From NCBI RefSeq assembly GCF_004217145.1, contig NZ_SHKR01000018.1:1-64000 (forward strand): a DNA stretch of 64,000 nucleotides, read 5' to 3'. A program made the translations under genes and the position numbers. The stretch comes from Kribbella rubisoli (GTDB lineage Bacteria; Actinomycetota; Actinomycetes; Propionibacteriales; Kribbellaceae). A model generated the notes under the pieces. That model was not told the origin of the DNA. It was given only the letters and a program-made list of their open reading frames with translations, and did not search any database. Positions 33,900-42,514 of this stretch are shown in pieces; within the stretch, counting starts at the first letter, position 1; the number at the start of each line of letters is the position of its first letter.

Positions 33900-34760
33900 A
33901 TGGATCTCGAACTGCGGCATCTGCGCTGCCTGGTCGCGATCGTCGACAACGGGACCTTCACCGACGCGGCGATCGAGCTCGGGATCTCCCAGGCCGCCGT
34001 GTCGCGCAGCCTCCTGGCGCTCGAGCAGCGGCTCGGCGTACGCCTGCTGCATCGGACCAGCCGGTCGATCACGCCGACGACCGCAGGTGTCCAGGTGCTC
34101 GCGCGTGCCCGGCAGATCCTGGCCGAGATCGACGTACTGGTGACGGAGGCGACCAGCGGCCACACCCGGCTGCGCGTCGGGCACGCGTGGTCGGCGTTCG
34201 GCCGGCATACGACGGAGTTCCAGCGCCGATGGGCTGCCGCGTACCCCGAGGTCGAGCTGCAACTGATCCGCACGAACACAGCCACGGGCGGCCTCACCGA
34301 GGGCCTGTGCGATCTGGCCGTCGTCCGGACCCACCTCGACTTCAGCAGGTTCGGCTGCGTCCTGCTGACCCAGGAGCCGCGGTACTGCGTCCTGCCCGCC
34401 GACGACGCGCTGGCACGCAAACGATCGCTCACGCTCGCGCAGATCGCCGACCGGACGATCGTGATCGACCGCCGTACCGGAAGCACCACGATCGAGCTCT
34501 GGCCGGAGCACGCGCGACCGCGGATCGAGCTCACCCACGACGTCGACGACTGGCTGGCCGCCATCGCATCCGGCCGCTGTGTCGGTGTGACGCCCCAGGC
34601 CACGACGACGCAGTACCGGCGGGATGGTGTCGTCTATCGCCCCCTGCGTGATGCGCCGCCGGTCGACGTACATCTGATCTGGCATCGCGAGGACCCGCAT
34701 CCGGCCACCCAGGCGGCCGTCGGGCTGCTCACGACGCTCTACAAGAAGTCCAGCGCCTGA
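33900..34760 (+). CDS. LysR-family transcriptional regulator
   Basis: 286-aa LTTR. The N-terminal HTH (residues 1-60: LRHLRCLVAIVDNGTFTDAA, then LGISQAAVSRSLLALEQRLG) is followed by a substrate-binding effector domain with the usual short hinge. GGAG 4 nt before ATG 33900 decides the start over a longer frame. It is divergent from the EamA exporter gene, the standard pairing in which the LTTR senses the exported compound. Its 3' end overlaps the convergent DUF4037 gene by 22 nt. Confidence 0.9.
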   Translation: MDLELRHLRCLVAIVDNGTFTDAAIELGISQAAVSRSLLALEQRLGVRLLHRTSRSITPTTAGVQVLARARQILAEIDVLVTEATSGHTRLRVGHAWSAFGRHTTEFQRRWAAAYPEVELQLIRTNTATGGLTEGLCDLAVVRTHLDFSRFGCVLLTQEPRYCVLPADDALARKRSLTLAQIADRTIVIDRRTGSTTIELWPEHARPRIELTHDVDDWLAAIASGRCVGVTPQATTTQYRRDGVVYRPLRDAPPVDVHLIWHREDPHPATQAAVGLLTTLYKKSSA

Positions 34761-35689
34761 CGGCGATCCACGGCCTTCCACAGCTGATTGCGGATCTGCT
34801 CGATGCCGCCGACGGGCCAGCGCTCGTAGATGCGCAGTACGGCGGGATCCTGGATGTCGGCGGTGAGCGCGCCGATGAAGTCTCCCCAGACGACCTTGAA
34901 CGGCCGTCCGCACATCTGCTCCACACCGAGCTCTATCGGCGTGGTGACGCCCCGCCGGTTGTGCAGCTCGGCGACGCCGCGATAGGCCTCCATCAGCGCC
35001 TCCTCGCGTTCCTGCCACGTCTCGGCCCGCAGCACTTGGCGCAGCAGCGGCGTCAGGGTCGCGCCGCACGACAGCCGGTTGAACGCCGTACCGAACCACT
35101 TCCGGTACGGCGCGTACGTGCGTTCGATCAGGAAGCACAGCTGCATGAGGTCCTGCACGAGCTGCGCACCGATCAACGCCGACCCGAGCTCGTCCCCGAC
35201 GTACCCCGAGCGCCCGACCAGGTTCATCTCCGGATGGACCCGCCACCACGCGGTGATCATCAAATAGCGCCAGACATCGTCCGGGTAGTACGCCAGCCGA
35301 TCACGGACCGCCTCGAGACCGAGGTCGTCGTGGAACACACCACCGGCCGTGTGCTGCCGAAGAATCGACTCGGGAAAGGTCAGCCAATCCTGCGGCGTGA
35401 GGTCGGCGTCGATGTCGAACGTCAACTGGTCGGCGAAGTACTTGCGGAGGGTATGTACGTCGACCTGCGTCGGACGGCCTTCGAACGTCGCCGGCAGTTC
35501 CGGCTGCAGTTCGACTCCCTCCGCGACGAACAGCAGCACTCGCGCTTCGTAGTTGTGGTCCGACGACATCTCGTCGTCGAACCCGAGCACCTCCGAGCCG
35601 CGGCCCAGCAACGCCGCGCTGTGCGGCACGTCCACCTGCGGCCGGACGACGTCGAAGTAGAACCGCTCGCAAATCTCCAGACCAGACAT
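34739..35689 (-). CDS. DUF4037-family protein (nucleotidyltransferase-like)
   Basis: 316-aa cytosolic protein. GFDDEMSSDHNYEARVLLF near residues 36-54 contains the Asp/Glu pattern of a nucleotidyltransferase-like active site, which together with the helical C-terminal part (QLCFLIERTYAPYRKWFGTA) fits DUF4037. No experimentally known substrate exists for the family as far as I know. It starts 11 nt after the pyrF stop on the same strand, so it may ride at the end of the pyr transcript. Confidence 0.7.
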   Translation of the reverse strand: MSGLEICERFYFDVVRPQVDVPHSAALLGRGSEVLGFDDEMSSDHNYEARVLLFVAEGVELQPELPATFEGRPTQVDVHTLRKYFADQLTFDIDADLTPQDWLTFPESILRQHTAGGVFHDDLGLEAVRDRLAYYPDDVWRYLMITAWWRVHPEMNLVGRSGYVGDELGSALIGAQLVQDLMQLCFLIERTYAPYRKWFGTAFNRLSCGATLTPLLRQVLRAETWQEREEALMEAYRGVAELHNRRGVTTPIELGVEQMCGRPFKVVWGDFIGALTADIQDPAVLRIYERWPVGGIEQIRNQLWKAVDRRQALDFL

Positions 35690-35700
35690 GCGACCGAAGA

Positions 35701-36558
35701 CTAGTACCCGAGGACCGTCCGATACGCCTCGTTTGCCCGGTCGGCCGCGTCTTGCAGCCCGCTCGGACCGGCGCCGAGGATCTCGCGGGAGCTCGACGGT
35801 ACGACGTTGCGGACCGCCGCGCCGAAGACCTTCGTCAGACCCTCGGCCGTGCCGCCCTGGGCGCCGAGGCCGGGAGCGAGCAGCGGGCCGTTGATGTCGA
35901 GGTTCTCGTCGGTCGAACTGATGGTCGCGCCAACGACTGCCCCGAACGAGCCGAGGTCGTCGGAGTCCGCGTTCAATCCGCGCAGGCCGTCGAGAACCGC
36001 TCCGGCGACAGTCGGGCCGTCGGCGGTGCGAGCCGTCTGGAACTGCGGGCCCTCCGGGTTCGACGTCAGCGCCAGGACAAACAGGCCGGCACCGGACTCG
36101 CGGGCCCCGTCGATGGCCGGTTGCAGCGACCCGAAGCCGAGGTACGGGCTGACCGTCAGCGCGTCGCACGCCAGCGGGCCCTTCTCGGCCAGGTACGCCG
36201 CCGCGTAGCCGCCCATCGTGCTGCCGATGTCCCCGCGCTTCGCGTCGATGATCACCAGCGCACCGGCGTCCCGCAGCCGGATCGTGGCCTGCTCGAGTAC
36301 GGCGATGCCGGCCGACCCGAACCGCTCGAAGAACGCGGACTGCGGCTTGAACACCGCGACCCGGTCGGCGAGCGCATCGACGACGCCGTACGTGAACGAC
36401 GCGAGGCCCTCGGCCGTGTCCGGCAGGCCCCAGGCGTCGAGCAGGTGCTGGTGGGGGTCGATGCCGACGCAGAGTGGCCCGCGGGTGTCCATGGCCGCAC
36501 GCAGACGCGCGCCGAACGGCTTGTTACGCATGTCGCTCCCCGATGGTTGGTTGCTCAT
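35701..36558 (-). CDS. pyrF: Orotidine 5'-phosphate decarboxylase (type 2)
   Basis: 285-aa enzyme that makes UMP from OMP. The catalytic motif is DAKRGDIGSTMGGYA, with GPLCVGIDPHQHLLDAWGL near the N-terminus and APGLGAQGG for phosphate binding, all characteristic of the long actinobacterial type-2 OMPDC. The ATG at 36558 has AGGAG 7 nt upstream and overlaps the pyrD stop by 4 nt. It is the last pyrimidine gene of the operon. pyrE is not in the window. Confidence 0.94.
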   Translation of the reverse strand: MSNQPSGSDMRNKPFGARLRAAMDTRGPLCVGIDPHQHLLDAWGLPDTAEGLASFTYGVVDALADRVAVFKPQSAFFERFGSAGIAVLEQATIRLRDAGALVIIDAKRGDIGSTMGGYAAAYLAEKGPLACDALTVSPYLGFGSLQPAIDGARESGAGLFVLALTSNPEGPQFQTARTADGPTVAGAVLDGLRGLNADSDDLGSFGAVVGATISSTDENLDINGPLLAPGLGAQGGTAEGLTKVFGAAVRNVVPSSSREILGAGPSGLQDAADRANEAYRTVLGY

Positions 36559-37586
36559 GGCAAGCTCCTGTTGATGGCCCGGATCAAGCCTGGGCCGCGG
36601 TAGATCAGGCCGGTGTAGACCTGGACCAGGCTGGCGCCGGCGTCGAACAGGCGGGTGGCGTCGGACGGTTCGACGATACCGCCTACTCCGATGATCGGCA
36701 GCGCTCCCCCGGTCTCGTTGTGGATGTGGGCGACGGTCTTCGCCGCGATCTCCGCCAGTGGGCGCCCCGACAGGCCGCCGGTCTCGCGAGCCAGCGGATG
36801 ATCCGAGACGCTCGCCCGATCGATGGTGGTGTTGGTGGCGATGATGCCGGCGACATGCTCGTCCGTGCACACCTGGAGGAGTTCGTCGATCGCGGACGTG
36901 GTCAGGTCGGGCGCGATCTTCACCAGGATCGGTTTCGGATCGAGCCCGGCCACGGTCAGCGAAGCGGCCTCGGCGTGCAAGGCGGCGAGCAGTTCGCGCA
37001 AGTGGCCTGCGTCCTGGAGTGTGCGCAGTCCGGGGGTGTTCGGTGAGGAGACGTTGACGGCGAAGTAGTCGCCGTACCGGTAGAGGCGGCGGAGGGAGGT
37101 CACGTAGTCCTCGACCGCGTCCTCGAGCGGGGTGATCTTGGACTTGCCGATCGAGATGCCGAGCGGGTAGCCGAGTTCGCCATACGCCGCTAGCCGGTCC
37201 GCCAGCGCTTCTGAGCCGAGGTTGTTGAAGCCCATCCGGTTGATGACGGCCTCGTGCTCGACCAACCGGAACAGTCGCGGCTTCTCGTTACCGGGCTGCG
37301 GATGCGCGGTGACCGTGCCGACCTCGACGAAGCCGAAACCGATCGCGGGCCACGCGCGCAGCGCGATCCCGTTCTTGTCCATCCCCGCGGCGAGCCCGAC
37401 AGGTGAGGGGAACGTGATGCCGAAGACCGAACGTGGTGACGCCGACCCGAACATCCGGGCCCCGAGCGCGGGACCGCCCGGGATGCGCCCCAACAGGCGC
37501 ATCCCCTTGAGCGTCTGCTCGTGGGCGACCTCCGCGTCACCGCGACCCAGCCGGTACAGGACCGGTCGGACGACCCGCCTATACAC
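36555..37586 (-). CDS. pyrD: Dihydroorotate dehydrogenase (quinone), class 2
   Basis: 343-aa flavoenzyme oxidising dihydroorotate to orotate with quinone as acceptor. The N-terminal helix extension (VLYRLGRGDAEVAHEQTLKG) for membrane association marks class 2, and the catalytic Ser loop is NVSSPNTPGLRTLQ. GLAAGMDKNG and GVGGIVEPSDA bind FMN. It overlaps carB by 8 nt and pyrF by 4 nt, so translation of all three is coupled. Confidence 0.94.
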   Translation of the reverse strand: MYRRVVRPVLYRLGRGDAEVAHEQTLKGMRLLGRIPGGPALGARMFGSASPRSVFGITFPSPVGLAAGMDKNGIALRAWPAIGFGFVEVGTVTAHPQPGNEKPRLFRLVEHEAVINRMGFNNLGSEALADRLAAYGELGYPLGISIGKSKITPLEDAVEDYVTSLRRLYRYGDYFAVNVSSPNTPGLRTLQDAGHLRELLAALHAEAASLTVAGLDPKPILVKIAPDLTTSAIDELLQVCTDEHVAGIIATNTTIDRASVSDHPLARETGGLSGRPLAEIAAKTVAHIHNETGGALPIIGVGGIVEPSDATRLFDAGASLVQVYTGLIYRGPGLIRAINRSLP

Positions 37587-40500
37587 CGCGGATCCTCGGC
37601 ACCCAGTCCTGGAGCGACCGTACGCCGATGTCGCCGGCCCGTTGCGCCTCGATGCCCTGTACGGCGGCTGCCAGGCCCTGGACCGTGGTGATGCACGGGA
37701 TGTTGCGTGCGACCGCGGCGCTGCGGATCTCGTAGCCGTCGAGGCGCGGCGAACCGCCCTGCGTGATCCCGATCGGCGTGTTGACGATCAGGTTCAGCTC
37801 GCCGTCCTGGACCATCTGGACGATCGTCGGCTCGCCGTTCGGGCCGGGGCCCTGGCTGCTCTTGCGGACCGTGACCGCCTCGACGCCGTTGCGCCGCAGT
37901 ACGTCGGCCGTGCCTTCGGTCGCGTAGATCTGGAAGCCGAGATCCGCCAGCCGCTTGACCGGGAAGATCATGTGCCGCTTGTCCCGGTTCGCGACCGAGA
38001 CGAAGACCTTGCCGTCGATCGGCAGCGGCTGCGAGGCCCCCGCCTGCGACTTCGCGAACGCCGTACCGAAGGTGTCGTCGATACCCATCACCTCGCCGGT
38101 GGACTTCATCTCCGGCCCGAGCACGGTGTCGACCGACGACCCGTCGATGGTCCGGAAGCGGTTGAACGGCATCACGGCTTCCTTCACCGCGATCGGCGTC
38201 GTCGTCGGCAGCGTCCCGCCGTCACCGGTGGCCGGCAGCATTCCCTCTTCGCGCAGTGAAGCGATCGTTGCCCCGAGCATCACCCGGGCCGCCGCCTTCG
38301 CCAGCGGTGTCGCCGTTGCCTTCGACACGAACGGCACGGTCCGCGACGCGCGCGGGTTCGCCTCCAGCACATACAGCACATCGCCGGCCAGCGCGTACTG
38401 AATGTTGATCAGCCCGCGTACGCCGACCCCGCGCGCGATCGCCTCGGTGGACGTGCGGAGCTTCTCGATGTCGGCGTTCCCGAGCGTGATCGGCGGCAGC
38501 GCGCACGACGAGTCGCCCGAGTGAACCCCGGCCTCCTCGATGTGCTCCATCACGCCACCGAGGAACAGCTCCTCGCCGTCGAACAGCCCGTCCACGTCGA
38601 TCTCGACCGCGTCGTCCAGGAACCGGTCGATCAGCACCGGGTGCTCGAACGCCTCGCCGCCGCCCAGCCGCTCCAGTGCGGCCGACAACTCGGCCACGCT
38701 GTAGACGATCTCCATCCCGCGTCCGCCCAGCACGTACGACGGCCGGACGAGCACCGGGAACCCGATCTCCTCGGCCACCGCCTGTGCCTCGTCGGCGGAC
38801 AGCGCCGTACCGTGCTTCGGCGCCGGCAGCTGCGCGTCCGCGAGGACCTTGCCGAACGCGCCCCGCTCCTCGGCCAGGTGAATGGCCTCCGGCGAGGTCC
38901 CGACGATCGGCACGCCGGCGTCGGCGAGCCGCTGCGCCAACCCGAGCGGGGTCTGACCGCCCAGCTGCACGATCACGCCGGCCACTGGGCCGGCCTGCAT
39001 CTCGGCGTACACGATCTCGAGAACGTCCTCGCAGGTGAGCGGCTCGAAGTACAGCCGGTCGGAGGTGTCGTAGTCGGTCGAGACCGTCTCCGGGTTGCAG
39101 TTCACCATGATCGTGCAGTAGCCGGCCTCGCGCAGCGCCATCGACGCGTGCACGCAGGAGTAGTCGAACTCGATCCCCTGGCCGATCCGGTTCGGCCCCG
39201 AGCCCAGGATCAGGACGGCGGGCTCGGTGCGCGGCGCGACCTCGGACTCCTCGTCGTACGACGAGTAGTGGTACGGCGTCTCGGCCTTGAACTCGGCCGC
39301 ACAGGTGTCGACCGTCTTGTAGACCGGCCGGATCCCGAGCGCCTGCCGTACGCCGCGGACGACGTCCTCGGTCAGCCCGCGGATCTCGGCCAGCTGCAGG
39401 TCCGAGAATCCGTGCCGCTTGGCGAGCTTGATGACCTCGGGCGTGAGCCGCGGCGCGGCCGCCACCTGCAGAGCGGTCTCGTGCAGCAGATACAGCTGGT
39501 CCACGAACCACGGATCGATCTTGGTCGCGTCGAAGATCTGGTCCGGCGTCGCGCCCGCGCGGATCGCGTCCATGATGATCCGCAGCCGCCCGTCCTGCGG
39601 CGTCTTGATTGCCTCCAGCAACGGCTCCAGCTCGCTGGCCGGATGACCGGCCCAGGAGAACCTGGCCTCCGGCTTCTCCAGCGACCGCAGCGCCTTCTGC
39701 AGCGCCTCGGTGTAGTTGCGGCCGATCGCCATCGCCTCGCCGACGCTCTTCATGTGCGTGGTCAGCGTGGCGTCCGCGGCCGGGAACTTCTCGAACGCGA
39801 ACCGCGGCACCTTCACCACCACGTAGTCCAGCGTCGGCTCGAAGCTGGCCGGCGTCTGCTTGGTGATGTCGTTCGGGATCTCGTCGAGGGTGTAGCCGAT
39901 GGCAACCTTCGCAGCGATCTTCGCGATCGGGAAGCCGGTCGCCTTCGACGCCAGCGCGGACGATCGGGAGACCCGCGGGTTCATCTCGATCACGATCAGC
40001 CGGCCGTCGGCCGGGTTCACCGCGAACTGGATGTTGCAGCCGCCGGTGTCGACGCCGACCTCGCGAATGATGCCGATGGCAAGGTCCCGCATGACCTGGT
40101 ACTCGCGGTCGGTCAGCGTCATCGCCGGCGCGACCGTGACCGAGTCGCCGGTGTGCACGCCCATCGGGTCGACATTCTCGATCGAGCAGATGATCACGAC
40201 GTTGTCGGCCTTGTCGCGCATCACCTCCAGCTCGTACTCCTTCCAGCCGAGGATCGACTCCTCGATCAGGACCTCGGTCGTCGGGCTCGCGTGCAGGCCG
40301 GCCCCGGCGATCCGGCGCAGGTCGGCCTCGTCGTACGCCATGCCGGAGCCGACGCCGCCCATCGTGAACGACGGCCGCACCACCAGCGGGTACCCGAGCT
40401 GGCCCGCGGCGCCCATCACGTCGTCGAGCGTGTGGCAGATGACCGAGCGCGCCACCTCCGCGCCGAGCCCCTCGACGATGTGCTTGAACGACTCGCGGTT

Positions 40501-40881
40501 CTCACCGCGCTGGATCGCGTCGACGGACGCGCCGATCAGCTCGACGCCGTACTTCTCGAGGACGCCGTTCTCGTGCAGGGCGATCGCCGCGTTCAGCGCG
40601 GTCTGGCCGCCGAGGGTGGCGAGCAGCGCGTTCGGGCGCTCCTTCTCGATCACCTTCTCGACGAACTCCGGCGTGATCGGCTCGACGTACGTCGCGTCGG
40701 CGAACTCCGGGTCGGTCATGATCGTGGCCGGGTTGGAGTTCACCAGGACGACGCGGAAACCCTCCTCGCGCAGCACCCGGCAGGCCTGCGTGCCGGAGTA
40801 GTCGAACTCGCAGGCCTGACCGATCACGATCGGGCCGGAGCCGATGACCAGCACCGACTCGATGTCTGTACGACGCGGCAT
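37579..40881 (-). CDS. carB: Carbamoyl-phosphate synthase large subunit
   Basis: 1100-aa synthetase with two ATP-grasp halves. The first has VLVIGSGPIVIGQACEFDYSG (as VLVIGSGPIVIGQACEFD), TMGGVGSGMAYDE and EMNPRVSRSSALASKATG. The second begins near residue 555 (VLILGSGPNRIGQGIEFDYS) with VRPSYVLGGRGMEI. The MGS-like allosteric domain is at the C-terminus. It forms carbamoyl phosphate with ammonia passed from CarA. Start and carA stop overlap by 1 nt (TGATG). Full length. Confidence 0.97.
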   Translation of the reverse strand: MPRRTDIESVLVIGSGPIVIGQACEFDYSGTQACRVLREEGFRVVLVNSNPATIMTDPEFADATYVEPITPEFVEKVIEKERPNALLATLGGQTALNAAIALHENGVLEKYGVELIGASVDAIQRGENRESFKHIVEGLGAEVARSVICHTLDDVMGAAGQLGYPLVVRPSFTMGGVGSGMAYDEADLRRIAGAGLHASPTTEVLIEESILGWKEYELEVMRDKADNVVIICSIENVDPMGVHTGDSVTVAPAMTLTDREYQVMRDLAIGIIREVGVDTGGCNIQFAVNPADGRLIVIEMNPRVSRSSALASKATGFPIAKIAAKVAIGYTLDEIPNDITKQTPASFEPTLDYVVVKVPRFAFEKFPAADATLTTHMKSVGEAMAIGRNYTEALQKALRSLEKPEARFSWAGHPASELEPLLEAIKTPQDGRLRIIMDAIRAGATPDQIFDATKIDPWFVDQLYLLHETALQVAAAPRLTPEVIKLAKRHGFSDLQLAEIRGLTEDVVRGVRQALGIRPVYKTVDTCAAEFKAETPYHYSSYDEESEVAPRTEPAVLILGSGPNRIGQGIEFDYSCVHASMALREAGYCTIMVNCNPETVSTDYDTSDRLYFEPLTCEDVLEIVYAEMQAGPVAGVIVQLGGQTPLGLAQRLADAGVPIVGTSPEAIHLAEERGAFGKVLADAQLPAPKHGTALSADEAQAVAEEIGFPVLVRPSYVLGGRGMEIVYSVAELSAALERLGGGEAFEHPVLIDRFLDDAVEIDVDGLFDGEELFLGGVMEHIEEAGVHSGDSSCALPPITLGNADIEKLRTSTEAIARGVGVRGLINIQYALAGDVLYVLEANPRASRTVPFVSKATATPLAKAAARVMLGATIASLREEGMLPATGDGGTLPTTTPIAVKEAVMPFNRFRTIDGSSVDTVLGPEMKSTGEVMGIDDTFGTAFAKSQAGASQPLPIDGKVFVSVANRDKRHMIFPVKRLADLGFQIYATEGTADVLRRNGVEAVTVRKSSQGPGPNGEPTIVQMVQDGELNLIVNTPIGITQGGSPRLDGYEIRSAAVARNIPCITTVQGLAAAVQGIEAQRAGDIGVRSLQDWVPRIRGV

Positions 40882-42014
40882 CAGGCCCGCCCTTCCATCA
40901 GCTCTACGAAGCGGTCGAACAGGTACGCCGAGTCGTGCGGACCGGCCGCCGCCTCGGGGTGGTACTGCACCGAGAAGGCGAGCACGCGCCCGTCCTTGCC
41001 GGTGAGCTTGAGCCCTTCGACCACGTTGTCGTTGAGCGAGACATGGCTGACCTCAGCCGTCCCGTACGGCGTCTCGATGCTGCCGTCCAGCGGCGCGTCC
41101 ACCGCGAACCCGTGGTTCTGCGCGGTGATCTCCACCTTCCCGGTAGCCCGGTCGAGCACCGGCTGGTTGATCCCGCGGTGCCCGTACTTGAGCTTGAACG
41201 TCCCCAGCCCGAGCGCGCGCCCGAAGACCTGGTTCCCGAAGCAGATCCCGAAGTACGGCTTGCCGCGCTGCAGCAACTCCTTGAGCAGCGTCGTCGGGTG
41301 CTCGGTGGTCTCCGGGTCGCCGGGACCGTTGCTCATGAAGATGCCGTCCGGGTTCACCGCGAGTACGTCGTCCAACGAGGCCGTCGCCGGGAACACGTGC
41401 ACCTCGATGCCGCGCTCGGCCATCCGCTTCGGCGTCATCGCCTTGATCCCGAGGTCGAGCGCGACCACCGTGAACCGCTTCTCGCCTTCGGCCGGTACGA
41501 CGTACGGCTCGAAGGTGGTGACCTCGGCAGCGAGGTCCGCGCCGACCATCGGCGGCTGCTCGAGCACCTTGGCCAGCAGCGCCGCCGGGTCGAGGATCTC
41601 GGTCGAGATCCCGGCCCGCATCGCACCGCGCTCACGCAGGTGCCGGGTCAGCGCGCGGGTGTCGATCCCGGAGATGCCGACGATGTTCTGCGCCTTGAGC
41701 TGGTCGTCGAGCGACCGCTTCGCGCGCCAGTTCGACGGCACGCGGGCCGGGTCGCGGACGACGTACCCGGCGACCCAGATCTTCTGCGACTCGTCGTCCT
41801 CGTCGTTGATGCCGGTGTTGCCGATGTGCGGCGCGGTCTGGGTGACGATCTGCCGGTGGTACGACGGGTCGGTCAGCGTCTCCTGGTAACCGGTCATCCC
41901 GGTGGTGAACACCGCCTCGCCGTACGTCTCGCCGGTCGCCCCGTACGACGTGCCGGCGAACGACCGGCCATCCTCGAGGACGAGCAGCGCCGGATTGGAT
42001 ACGGGCAGGCTCAT
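40881..42014 (-). CDS. carA: Carbamoyl-phosphate synthase small subunit (glutaminase)
   Basis: 377-aa glutamine amidotransferase subunit. The class I triad is visible: the nucleophile Cys in YFGICFGNQVFGRALG and the His-Glu pair in QYHPEAAAG. The N-terminal CPSase_sm domain begins LLVLEDGRSFAGTSYGA. It supplies ammonia to CarB. It overlaps the PH-like gene by 4 nt upstream and carB by 1 nt downstream within the pyr operon. Confidence 0.96.
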   Translation of the reverse strand: MSLPVSNPALLVLEDGRSFAGTSYGATGETYGEAVFTTGMTGYQETLTDPSYHRQIVTQTAPHIGNTGINDEDDESQKIWVAGYVVRDPARVPSNWRAKRSLDDQLKAQNIVGISGIDTRALTRHLRERGAMRAGISTEILDPAALLAKVLEQPPMVGADLAAEVTTFEPYVVPAEGEKRFTVVALDLGIKAMTPKRMAERGIEVHVFPATASLDDVLAVNPDGIFMSNGPGDPETTEHPTTLLKELLQRGKPYFGICFGNQVFGRALGLGTFKLKYGHRGINQPVLDRATGKVEITAQNHGFAVDAPLDGSIETPYGTAEVSHVSLNDNVVEGLKLTGKDGRVLAFSVQYHPEAAAGPHDSAYLFDRFVELMEGRA

Positions 42015-42514
42015 CTTTGCTCGGCTCCGATCAGTGTTGCGATGGATTCGGTCAGGGCGGCGGTGTCGGCCTTGCGACGCGGGCGGAACCCGGTGTCGAG
42101 CTCGCGGCCGTCGTGTGTCCAGGTGACCACGACCAGGCCGGACTTCTCCGCGGTCACCTTGCCGGCGATCCCGCGGTCGGTCCGGACGCCGGTCAAGTGG
42201 TCCGCGGGGATGAACACATCCGTCGCGCCCAGCCGGTGGAAGATCAGGCCGGCCTCACTGACGGCCAGGTCCGCGATGCTGCGGACGCCCAGTTCGTGCA
42301 CGGCGATCCGGTCCATCCAGTCGCCCGCGCTCGTGGTCGCGACGTACACACCTTCGATACCACGCACCTTCGCTGCGCCTGCTTCTGGGGGAACCGCGGG
42401 CAGCGGCGCGAGGTCGGCCTGCCGGGACTGACGGTTCCGCCAGCCCCGGTACATGCCGAAGTAGCCCGCTGCCAAGATCAGCAGCGTGCCGAGAATGCCC
42501 AGGAAGGCCTTCAC
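42011..42514 (-). CDS. Membrane-anchored PH-like protein of the actinobacterial pyr operon
   Basis: 167-aa protein with a single N-terminal membrane helix (about residues 4-24, LGILGTLLILAAGYFGMYRG) and a cytosolic domain of about 120 residues that is beta-rich and resembles bacterial PH domains (VAVSEAGLIFHRLGATDVFI, then VVVTWTHDGRELDTGFRPR). A gene of this kind sits between pyrC and carA in most actinobacteria, including mycobacteria, but its role is not established. Four-nt overlaps on both sides bind it tightly into pyrimidine expression. Confidence 0.8.
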   Translation of the reverse strand: MKAFLGILGTLLILAAGYFGMYRGWRNRQSRQADLAPLPAVPPEAGAAKVRGIEGVYVATTSAGDWMDRIAVHELGVRSIADLAVSEAGLIFHRLGATDVFIPADHLTGVRTDRGIAGKVTAEKSGLVVVTWTHDGRELDTGFRPRRKADTAALTESIATLIGAEQR

